The notes under the pieces are model-generated. The model was given only the letters and a program-made list of their open reading frames with translations. It was not told where the DNA came from and made no database searches. Below are positions 22,030 through 32,600 of a stretch of 64,000 nt of DNA, in pieces (the first letter of the stretch is position 1; each line of letters opens with the position of its first letter). The stretch is taken from positions 98,221,645 through 98,285,644 of the forward strand of contig NC_057862.1 in the NCBI RefSeq assembly GCF_019393635.1. Reading direction: 5' to 3'. Source of the stretch: Dromiciops gliroides. Its lineage: Eukaryota > Chordata > Mammalia > Microbiotheria > Microbiotheriidae. The translations under genes and the position numbers were made by a program.

Positions 22030-23397
22030 GAAACTATCTTCCAATAAAAACTGACATGACTGATATGGACCTTGGATGACAATCCTCCAAGTTATGGTCT
22101 GACATAAAATAGAGAACACTGGGCATGGAGAGTCTCTTCAGAAGAAAAAAAAAGGATAAGGACAACAGTGAACAGAGGTCTTTGGCTAAGGATTCCTGCA
22201 CCTCCCCAAGGCAGTGGGGGGAGAGGAAGGACGGACTCTCAGGTCTCTTTTCACCAACAAAGGAGTAACACAAAAGGAAAAGACACTTTCATAGTATTTT
22301 TAACCCATTTTTAAAAACAGGAATGCTATTGTTCATTTCTACATACAAATTTATCAATTGCATTATTGAAATTTAGTTCATAGTTCATAACAAGAGATTT
22401 TGGGGGGTTGTTTTTTTGGGGGGGAGAAAATGTGTAAAGAATCCAGGTACCTGAATAGTTCTCCCACTTGGAATTTTGGCTTTTGGTAACCAAGAAGACT
22501 TAAATTCATCTTCTTCATCATCGCTGCCATCATCATCTCTATTCAGTACTGGGCAAAAATGCTAGTTAAATTTTTCCTCCTTTGGGGGAGCCAGGCTCCA
22601 GCGTTTGTGGTGAGAATTCAGACCTTCAGGCTTTTCAGTTTGCGATTCCATGAATATAGAAATAACCTAGAAATTGTTTTAGATAAAAAAAACTCACTTG
22701 TGGATGGGGTGCTGTCCTTTCAGAGGGGAGAAAATGACTTTGTGGCTTTTATTCAGGTAAGTTATTAGTAACACTGATATATAAAGGACAAAAGAATGTT
22801 TATTTAACACAAGGACAAGATTCTATTGGGAGTTAACGTATTTTCCAAGTAACAGTGAGATCATCACCTTAAAGCCTGTGTCCAGAAGCCATTTTTGAAG
22901 AGATGCATATTTTGGTCATGAACTCTTCACAGATCCAAAAAGGTTCTTTATCCGTGTCTTAAAAAACAGTGCCCCAAAACTAGCTGAAGGATATTTCATT
23001 AACCATGTTCAATGGACAGATAAAAATTTCCTTGTCTCTTTATCAGGTTAGTTCTAATCTATGGATTAACTGGTTCAAACTGAGGGGATTTTTTCCTCCC
23101 TTAGTAGGCAGTGCCCTGGTTCCCTATAAGAAGAATACTGTGGAATTTGTTGAATGAAGATAGATTCTTATTTCACCCACCCCACCTTTAAAAACAAACA
23201 AATCCCAACTAACAGATGATGACTTTCCACTTGGTGGCCCTGTCTTTTTTCTTTAATAGAACAATAAATATTGGTGTGTATTTGTTGTTCCTTAAAAGAA
23301 AAGGTTTTCAGACATTTCATCTTCACCTCAACCTTCCCTCTCCCCACCCCAAACCAAACAACTTTGTAATGTTCATTGTCTTTCTAATCACAGGGCA

Positions 23398-23403
23398 TTT
23401 ATT
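23398..23403 (-). promoter_or_regulatory. Candidate VWA2 polyadenylation signal (AATAAA on - strand)
   Basis: TTTATT on the + strand reads AATAAA on the - strand. Scanning downward from the VWA2 stop at 26,499, this is the first canonical hexamer I find, implying a 3' UTR of about 3.1 kb. A GT-rich stretch follows in the - direction. ATTAAA variants at 24,783-24,788 and 24,088-24,093 are alternatives that would give a shorter UTR. Confidence 0.3.
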
Positions 23404-23449
23404 TCCTTTGTCATAAACTTGTTCTTTATGTTTTAGATATTTTTTAAAA

Positions 23450-23455
23450 AATAAA
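23450..23455 (+). promoter_or_regulatory. Candidate AFAP1L2 polyadenylation signal AATAAA
   Basis: A canonical AATAAA lies 1.4 kb after the AFAP1L2 stop and is followed within 40 bp by a T and GT-rich stretch, as expected of a cleavage region. Other AATAAA hexamers on this strand (near 23,569 and 23,759) have weaker context. Confidence 0.45.
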
Positions 23456-23850
23456 GTATTAAGTATATTTTGGTTTTTTCTCATGTTTTATGGGGTAAGT
23501 TGGGTTGAGCAGGGCTTCATGACCAAAATCAAATTTATATTACACTGAGCAATAATTGCAGTCCTTCAAATAAAACAAGTTACTTTTAAGCTGAACTGTG
23601 TACACATAGAGTCCAATCATAAAAAAGTAACCGATTTTTTTTTTATGATTAAGCTATTCAAAAATAGATAACTATCATAAAGGATTTCTGGAGGGGAATA
23701 CCCCATCTCCCTTCAAAAAACAAAACTTGTTAACCACATTCTCCTCATGATTACATTCTCAATAAACTGAAACTTAGGATCTGATTAATCAAAGTAAGTT
23801 CTATCACATCGAAGGTCCTTGGAGAAATAATTGTAAAAAACAGAATGATG

Positions 23851-24003
23851 GGGGCAGCTAGGTTGCGCAGTGGATAAAGGACCAGCCCTGGATTCAGGAG
23901 TACCTGAGTTCAAATCTGGCTTCAGACACTTGACACTTACTAGCTGTGTGATCCTAGACAAGTCACTTAACCCTCATTGCCCTGCAAACCCCCCAAAAAG
24001 CAA
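23851..24003 (+). repeat. tRNA-derived marsupial SINE in the 3' intergenic/UTR stretch
   Basis: A forward copy flanked by AAAACAGAATGATG. If the VWA2 3' UTR reaches 23.4 kb, this copy would be transcribed in reverse within it. Confidence 0.87.
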
Positions 24004-24802
24004 AACAGAATGATGTCAGTTATATCACATGTGATCACCTCCTGCATTTGTTTTAGCTTTTCACTAATGATTATTTGGTTGTGTTTTTTTAATTTCTGAT
24101 TTTCAGCAATGTGAACTTTTTCCACCAATGAAAAACATGATTAATCCCTTTGTGCCCAAAGCTAATTATTTTATGAGGTTCTATGGTCAAAACAGTTTTT
24201 TAGAAACAATCATGTGACTTGAAATTTAGGAAAAGATTTCTCATTCTTTGTAGCAAACATGTTTAAAAACAGCACCTGATAAAACATTACAGAAACTCTA
24301 CCTACTGATACTCTGCCTGTAACTGATAACTGGCACATTGTTGTCTGTCAAATACACTCTCTAGGACCAAAGATTAAGAGCTAAAAATAACCCCATCTAG
24401 TCCAGGCCTTCTTAACTTATTAGAGTTAAGTCTTGATGGGCCCGTGGATCCTCCAAGGGATCTGTGGGTAAATTGTGTGGAATCTATGAACTTAGAAGAG
24501 AATTAAGTCTAATTTTTTTCAAACCTCTAAATGAAATTTAGCATTTCCTTCAATTATTTAAAAACAGTATTCTGAGGAATCTATAAATTTCACTAGACTA
24601 CTGGGGGTGGGGGTGGGGGCAGCATGGCACAAACAAAACTTAGGAAAGAAGTTAAGAACCCCTTACCTAGTCTAACACAAAGAGCAGAGCTGGCATTTGA
24701 CCCATGACCCTCACTCCAAAGCCAGGGCTCTTTCTACCATAATGCAGTAACTACCAGTCATGATGGAAAACCAAAATACACTTTTAATACATATGCTTTC
24801 AG

Positions 24803-24826
24803 TCACACACACACACACACACACAC
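24803..24826. repeat. (CA)n microsatellite
   Basis: A short CA run in the intergenic/UTR stretch. Confidence 0.95.
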
Positions 24827-25132
24827 CAAAGATCACATTCATAGAAGGTGACTTGCTATATTAGGTATATTTCTCTTTTTAAAGCTCCAGCATCACACTA
24901 CACAGGGAAGACCTTCAGCCTGCTTAACTAGAGCACTAAGACAAAGAAGAGCTATAGCTGGTAAAGATGACAAGGACATAACCAAGTCCTCCAAGAGACA
25001 GATAGATGCATTTATAGAAAAGGATCATGGAGAGTTCCATGATCCAGGCAGAGACAATCTCTGAACCAAATCACTGATGCTAGTAGTATATGTGTTAGGG
25101 GATTTGCCATAATTTTTTTAAGGTTCATTAAT

Positions 25133-25283
25133 GCTTTTTTTTTGGGGGGGGGAGCAATGGGGGTTAAGTGACTTGCCCAGGGTCACACAGCTAGTAAGTG
25201 TCAAGTGTCTGAGGCCGGATTTGAACTCAGGTCCTCCTGAATCCAGGGCCGGTGCTTTATCCACTGCGCCACCTAGCCGCCCC
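25133..25283 (-). repeat. tRNA-derived marsupial SINE in the 3' intergenic/UTR stretch
   Basis: A reverse copy with flanks TCATTAATGCTTTT on both sides. It is near consensus. Confidence 0.87.
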
Positions 25284-26498
25284 CTCATTAATGCTTTTAA
25301 AGTAGATTTATATTTTAAAACCTTAAGTGCACTCTTTACAGGGGTTCCAAATCTGGGGTATTGCTGTGCAGAGGCCTCTGCTGAGAAAGCAGATTGGACA
25401 GAATCCAAATTGGAGCATGGACCCAGCCAAGTTCACAAGGAAACTGAACATTTTCCAAGCCAATCACGTTTTGTTTGACCAAGTGCTGTTAAAGAATCAG
25501 CTAACTAGGCTTTCTTCTTAATATTTTAAAACCTGGTTGATCTCTTTTTAAAAGTAAAATGTGTCATGTTCACAAACTTTAAAAATTTGAGGCTTCCTTT
25601 GCTCCTCTCCCACTCTAAAATAACAAAAATGACAAGCAAAAGGGAAGAGAAGAAAGACTGAAGAAGTCTAAACAGTAATAACATTAATCAGGCCTATAGT
25701 AAACTAACAAGTACAATCTATCTGAGGGAATACAGCCTAACTGCATAGATTTCCAGCTGAATGAAACCCAACAATGTTCCATTTTCCCTCTGATCTAGAC
25801 CTGCTACTTTGTCCTCCCTAAGTTTCTTCCTCATGTTTAAAAAAACCAAATGTCAAGTAGTGAAACTCTATTAGGGTGGCTTTAGAGTTTCCATTTGTTA
25901 AGTCTCACTTGGCACTGAAATCCATACTGAAGAATACTATAAGTATAACTACACATTACAGATTATTTACCTTACATCCACATACCTTGAATAGGTTGTC
26001 CCAACTCAAAGTGGACACAATGCTGCATGTGAAAAATTCCCAAAATTTAAAGTCCTAAAATTCAGGTGCTGCTATTATTCCATATAAGCATATGTAACTA
26101 ACATCATGCTGGACAGTTCCCTGTGCAGTCAGTGTTTCAGTAAGCATTTCTGACTTCCACACCAAACACCAACATAAGTAAACAAGTTGGCCCATCAGTG
26201 CTGCTGTCCCTTGAAAAGAAAGGGTCCCTTTAGTTATATCCATGGAGAAAAGATTAAATGTGCTTTGGGAAGTTGACATTTGGATGAAAATAAATACTGA
26301 CTTGTATTTTCATGTGTTGATTACATTTTTAAAAGATAACCAATAATTAATGAATTCATTTGCTGCTAGCAGTGTTGCTAAGTAGCACTGTTTCTGAATT
26401 GGGTCCCACCACTCAACCTGGTGGGTTTTTGGTAGTCATACACACTATTGGCTGAAAGTGGATGATCACATAGAACTGCCATCTGGTACGATGCTGAT

Positions 26499-26599
26499 TC
26501 AGCTGCCTGGGTGCAAATGCCGTGACTGGTACCGTTGCTGCCAGTTTGAGGAGTACTGATGTAAGCCATGTGGCCTGGGGGAATCACCTCTCAAGATTC
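26499..26599 (-). CDS. VWA2: VWA2 terminal exon: tail with RGDS motif and stop
   Basis: The exon starts after CTTATCCCTTCCCCAG and the split codon A+GA gives Arg. It encodes RILRGDSPRPHGLHQYSSN, then WQQRYQSRHLHPGS and TGA at 26,501-26,499. The human protein reads CENRFLRRP right after EGF-2, so the NR-LR-RP pattern supports the junction. The tail is 33 residues beyond CEN and carries an RGDS tetrapeptide. Another frame of the same DNA is open for 69 codons but has no splice-compatible entry. Confidence 0.85.
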
Positions 26600-29576
26600 C
26601 TGGGGAAGGGATAAGAGTATAGAAGTAAATAAAGGAAACTGTCTTTAGATCTATCCTGGTAAACTGAAAGATACCTGGTCTTCTTCTCTCCCTAAAATGG
26701 TGATCAGAATCTCTCAGGGCCTTCTCCAGGACATCATCCCAAAAAGTACCAGAGAGAAGACCCTAACTTACATTTCTCTGCCTCTCTCTTGGCCAACTGA
26801 TGCATATATGAGGATCTGACTAAAATGACCCAGTTTGGTTTTTATTAGATTTTTTTTAAATTGGGAAATCTCCCAGAATAGATAGATCCAAGCTTTCATT
26901 GTCCTCCAGGCTTCATTCCAACTGGCAAATGGGGAAGAGGAAAAAAAAAGACTTGAGGAATTAGAAAGATGAACAACCACCTGAAATCAAGGCAGTAGGG
27001 GATCCCACGTGGTGGTGAACTCAAAAGCTTATTAGATGATTTTTCCAGTCTATTTCTTGACTGGAAAAATTAGAAAACAAACAAAAAAAAGAACTTGACC
27101 ATAAAGAGCGACTATGGTGGCAGAGAATATCAAGACAAACTCAGAAGAAAATAACAATGTGAAAACCCCTACAAAGCCTCAAAGAAAAATGCTAACTGGA
27201 CCCAAGCCCCCAAAAAATTCCTATAAGAGTTAAAGAAAGTGATTGGTGGTAGAAGAAAAATTAGGAAAAGAAATGAAAGTGATGCAAGAGGGGCAGCTAG
27301 GTGGCGCAGTGGATAGAGCACTGGCCCTGGAGTCAGGAGTACCTGAGTTCAGATCTGGCCTCAGACACTTAACACTTACTAGCTGTGTGACCCTGGGCGA
27401 GTCACTTAACCCCAATTGCCTCACTTAAAAAAAAAAAAGTGATGCAAGAAAATTATGAGAAGAGAGTTAATTTTTTTTTTTAAAAGGCACCAAAAATTTC
27501 TGAAGAAAATAAGACCTTACAAAACAGAACTGGCCTAATGGTAAAAGAGGCACACAAAATCTCTGAAGAAAAGAATTGGCTAAATGGAAAAAGAGGTATA
27601 TAGGCTCATTGAAGAAAATGTTTCCTTAAAAATTAGAATTGAATGTGTAGAAGCTAATGATTCCATGAGACATCAAGAAACAAACAAAAGAAAAAATATA
27701 AGAGAATAAGAAATTGCTCATCAGGAAAATGACTGAACTAGAAAACAGATCAAGGAGAGTGTGAGAAAATAATTATTAATAATTAATTTCTTTGGGAACT
27801 CAGAGATCTTTTTTCCTTAGTTTTCCCTCCCCTGCCACTGAAAGAAGCTCTCCTTGAAAGATTTTATCAAATCTCATCTAGGTCAAATACTAACCCAGAT
27901 CCTAAGCTCACAAAAGCAGTTTGGGGTGGAGATAGACCCTTTTGTCTGAATATCCCCAGGATTTACTGATAAGATTAAACCTCTGAGATGAATAGACTGC
28001 CCTGATCAGTTTGAGTGTGTGTGTGTTGGGGGGAGGGGGGCATTCCATTCTCTGTCATCTTTGGACTTCATTTTAAATATAGCCTACCTCCAATCATGCC
28101 ACCCAATGGATTTGAGGGATGCTAACCAATTAGCTTCGATTAATGTATAATGACCCACCTTTACAAAAAAGGATAAAAACCCTTGGAAAATGCCACACAG
28201 GGCTTCTTGGTGGCTTTTCTCCTACTCTGCTAACTGCCATACTGAAACTCTCTGTGTTTCCTCTACCACACAGTCTGGGACCATGAGAAGTTAGGGAGAC
28301 ATGTGGTCAATCCCTTATTGGCATAATATTGATAAATTGATATAAGCTTATCCAAAACTTGTATCTATTGTAATTATTTTCAATATTATAAGAGATAATT
28401 TAAGAATTACTAGACTACCTAAAAGCCATGATCAAAAAAAGATCACCTTTTGAAAGAGATCCCCAAATGAAAACTCTCAGGAATATTATAATCAAATTCC
28501 AGTACTCCCATGTCAATAAGAAAATACTCCAAACAGCCATAAAAAACAAACAAACAGAAAACAACAACAATGAAAAAACACAATTCAAATACAAAGCCAG
28601 AGTCAGGATCACACACAATTCAGCAGCTTTCACATTAAAGGAGCAAAGGGCTTGGAATATATTTCTTTCTTTTTTTCCAGTGGGTGTAATCTTTTTTTTT
28701 CGTTGTCAACATTTGTTTTTATAAGATTTCTAGTTTCAAATTTTTCTCCCAGAATATATTTCTGAAGACAAAGAAGTCAGGATTACAGCCAAGAATAACC
28801 TCCCTAGCAAAATTGTATAATCCTTCAGTGTGAGAAAAAAAAAAGGATACTTAATGAAATAGAAAACTTTTGAGCATTCTTGATGAAAAGACTAGAGCTG
28901 AATAGCTCAAAAGCAGCATTAAAAGGTAAAGAGAAAAGAGAAAACATAAGACTCAATAAGGTTAAACTGTTTACATTCTTATATGGGAAGGTGATACATG
29001 TGATTCCTAAGAACTTTATCATTAGGGCACTTGGAAGCAGTCTACATAGAGGGCATGGGTGCGAGTCGATTATGTTGGGATGATCTAAAAAAAAGGAAAA
29101 AGAGTGAGAAAGAGGGATGCACAGGGGGAAGGGAGAAGTAGAATGGGGGAAATTATCTTACACAAAAGAGGCATGCAAGGAAACTTCACTTTAATCAGAA
29201 TTGGTTTAAAGAGGGAAGAATACACACACGGTTAAGTATAGAAATCTATCTTACACAGAGGGAAGGGAACGAGGGCAGGTTAAGGGAGGCAGTAGTCAGA
29301 AGCAAAACACTTTTGAGGACAGACAGGATAAGAAGAGAGAGAAGGATAAAGAAGAAAGTTGAATGGAGGGAAATGCATGGTAATCATAACTGTGAATGTG
29401 ATGAACTCATCTATAAAAGAAACAGATAATATGGATGCTGATTGAACCATACTATTTCTTTTGGTTTTGGTGCTGTTGTTTTTCTATTTTGAGGTTTTTC
29501 CTTACTGCTCTGATTCTTCTCTTATAGCATGACTGATGTAGAAATATGTTTAAATATTGTTATGTATATGTATATA

Positions 29577-29623
<47 letters not shown>

Positions 29624-32600
29624 TCTTTTGGGGGGGGGCAGGGCAATGAGGGTTAAGTGACTTGCCCAGGGTCACACAGCTAGTGTCAAGTGTCTGAGGC
29701 CTGATTTGAACTCAGGTCCTCCTGAATCCAGGGCTGGTGCTTTATCCACTGCACCACCTAGCTGCCCCTATATATATATTTATAACCTATATCAGATTAC
29801 CTGCTGTCTGGGGGAGGGAGGAAGAAAAATTTGAAATTGGAAATCTTATGTAAACAAATGCTGAAAGCTATCATTACATGTAACTGGAAAATAATAAAAT
29901 ACTTTTATTTAAAAAAAAAAAACGAGAGAGAAACAGATACCAGAATGGATTAGAAACCAGAATCCAACAATATGTTGTTTATAAGAGATACACTTAGTAC
30001 AGAAAAACAGATCCACAGAATTAAAATAAGGATGTGGAGAAGAATCTATTATGCTTCAGCTGAAAAAAAAAAAGCAGGTGTAGCAATCATGATTTCAGAC
30101 AAAGCCAAAATAGAATTAATTAAAAGAGATAAGCAGAGAATCTACCATAGATGATGAAATAATATTTTTTTAAAATTTACAGTAAGTTTCTCTGATAAAG
30201 GCCTCTTTTCTCAAATATGAAAAGAAATAATTAAATTTATAAAAATAAAAGCCATTTCCCAATTGATAAATTGTCAAGGGATATGAACAGTTTTCAGAAC
30301 AAATCTACAGTCGTGAAAAAAAATAATGCTCTAAATCACTATTGATTAGGGAAAAGAAAATTAAAACAATGCTGGGGTACCACCTCATAGCTATCAGAAA
30401 TCACAAATGCCAGAAAGAAGAAGGGAATATGGGTAACAGTAATGAACTGTTGGTGGAGTTGTGAACTGGTCTAACCATTCTTGAGAACGATTTGGAACTA
30501 TGCCTAACGGGCTATAAAACTATTTATACCCTTTTATGCAGCAATACTACTACTGTCTGTACCCCAAAAGAGATAAAAGGAAAAGTACCTATATATACAT
30601 ATTTATAACAACTCTTTGTGGTGGCAAAGAATTTGAAGCTGAAGGGATGTTTATCTGTTGGGGGATGCCTAAACAAGTTGTGGCACCTGATTGTAATAGA
30701 GAACTATTGTGCTACAAGAAATGGCAAGGGTGATTATTTCAGAAAAACCATGGGAAGACCTATATGAACTTATGCAAAGTGAAATAAGCAGAACTAGGAG
30801 ATCATTGTACACAGTAACAGCAATATAAATATCAACTGTGAAAGACTTAGCTACTCTGATCAACACAATGATCCAAGACAATTAGAAAGGACTCATGATA
30901 TATTCTTTTTTTTTCGTTTGGTTTTGCAGGGCAATGAGGGTTAAGTGACTTGCCCAGGGTCACACAGCTAGTAAGTGTCAAGTGTCTGGATTTGAACTCA
31001 GGTCCTCCTGAATCCAGGGCTGGTACTTTAATCCATTGTGCCACCTAACTGCTCCCTATGATATATTCAATACTATCTACCTCCAGAGGAAAAACTGATG
31101 AAATCTGAGTGCAAATTGAAGTATAGTTTTTTCACTTTATTTTTCTTGCTTTTTTTTTTTTAGATAGGACTAATTGGAAATATGTTTTGCAAGATTTCAC
31201 ATGTATAATTGGTATATTGCTTGCCTTCTCAGAGGGTAGAAGAGGGGCAGGAAGGAGGGCAAGAATTTGGAACTCAAAATTTCTTTTAAAAGGCATAGAT
31301 TGTTGATTGATTAAGCCATCATGACCTCTTAAATGAGGATCTTAGGAGCCAATAGCTCCAAGACTTGGAGAACTCAGCAAAATCAGATCTGGGGAAATCC
31401 ATGTCTTTCTTCCTCCTACCAATTCTTTTCTATCCAAAGTAACTGAGTAGCTATTGTCTCACTTACTGTTCTCACAGTGGGGGCCTTCCCAACCTCTGCA
31501 CTCACACCGGTAGCTCCCATTCTGAAGAATACACGTCCCGTCGTTCATGCATGGGCTTGGTTTGCAGAGGTTTACTGGCTGCTTGGCTTCTAGAATGGAG
31601 AAATTGTTGACCTAGAAAAGGCTCGGTCAAGCCCAGGGTCTTCACTTAGATTGACCAGGGTGGGTCTAAAGCAAAATGACCAAACCTTCTATCACACTGA
31701 AAACCATAAGTCTGGTAGAGTAGATGGCCACAAACCTTTCTTTCCCTCTGTACCGTCAGGCTAGAGATAGGCTGGGACAATGAGAATAGACAATGCTACA
31801 TCTCAGCACTAACACAGTATTTGTACATATAACACCCTTAGAATGCTGTAGCTGGAAGAGACCCCAGGACCCAGGCGTTCTTAACCTGGGACCCACAAAT
31901 GTTTTTTTTTAAATGTTGTGTATTTTATTTCATGCATTTAAAAACTGGCTTCACTGTTCAGTCAAAGAAGTCATGATTCAACAATGTTTAAGAACCCCCA
32001 ATCTAGTCCATCTTGTCATTTTAGAAATGAGGCAGTTTAGGGTCCAGAGAGATGAGTGACAGAGCCAGGAGGAGGACCTAGGTCTTATTCTCTTTCCACC
32101 ATGCTCGTTAACATCATGTCTAGTAAATATCCCTCAGTTGTTTGAAATATATTTTGTGCTTCCTGCTAAAAAACAAAAACAAAAAACCTTTGTAGATTTG
32201 GAACCAGATGGCCCAGGCTGAAATCCCAGTGATGGGATTTAACCTTTTGGAGTCTGTTTTCTCATCCACAAAATGAGGGGGCTGTATTGATCTCTCAGAT
32301 CCCTTATGCCTCCCAATCTATGACCCACATGCCTTTTGACAGGAAAAAAGCAGGTCACTGACAAGAGAACTACAATCCTCCCTTCCCCCAATCAGGCTAT
32401 CCTAGGTCTAGCACAGTGAAAACTTTAACAAGCAATCACAGCTCACCTTCACATAGCCTTTCAATGAATAAGTCTTGGTAATTCTCTAGGTCTTCATAAG
32501 AAGCCACATTTATCAAGAAGTCAGGAGAGCCTGCAAGTCTTAGTAGTGTCTCCTTCAGGATGGGTCCCACACCTATGACCAGGACAGAGATACCATTGCT

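Larger units (their letters stand above)
22030..23480 (+). other. AFAP1L2: AFAP1L2 3' UTR (inferred extent)
   Basis: No coding signal is seen after the AFAP1L2 stop. The stretch is AT-rich and free of SINE copies, unlike the introns, which fits an untranslated region. The right end is set by the AATAAA at 23450 and is inferred only. Confidence 0.5.
23404..26498 (-). other. VWA2: VWA2 3' UTR (inferred extent)
   Basis: This stretch follows the VWA2 stop codon. It has no recognisable coding region. It contains two SINE copies (23,851-24,003 and 25,133-25,283), a CA repeat (24,803-24,826) and an ancient repeat relic at about 24,370-24,750. The true end could be much shorter, since no canonical signal occurs close to the stop. 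Confidence 0.3.
26990..31300 (+). mobile_element. Decayed marsupial L1 with ORF1, start of ORF2 and 3' end, with nested insertions
   Basis: Fragments appear in L1 order. They are an ORF1 start region (about 27,100), a Lys/Glu-rich coiled-coil part (27,440-27,760), the ORF1 C-terminal part (28,415-28,990), the inter-ORF region, the ORF2 start ITVNVMNSSIK (about 29,385) and an endonuclease fragment KKKAGVAIMISDKAKIELIK (about 30,060). A typical L1 3' end follows (30,190-31,290). Most of ORF2, including the reverse transcriptase, is deleted near 30,180. Frames are broken throughout. It sits in the last VWA2 intron, antisense to VWA2, and is interrupted by two SINEs, an LTR-like element and a second L1 3' end. 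Confidence 0.75.

Noticed and set aside
25118..25478. Recurring peptides such as [19 protein letters not shown] and [20 protein letters not shown]
   Set aside because: They appear at many places in the window because they are the SINE translated in its two orientations.
26378..26587. 69-codon - strand frame (MIPPGHMAYIST) over the last VWA2 exon
   Set aside because: It is a different frame of the terminal exon and its 3' UTR. The splice phase leads into the frame with RGDS, and an in-frame TGA precedes it.
29972..30154. Functional L1 ORF2 protein
   Set aside because: Only a fragment of the endonuclease region remains. The reverse transcriptase part is deleted and frames are broken.
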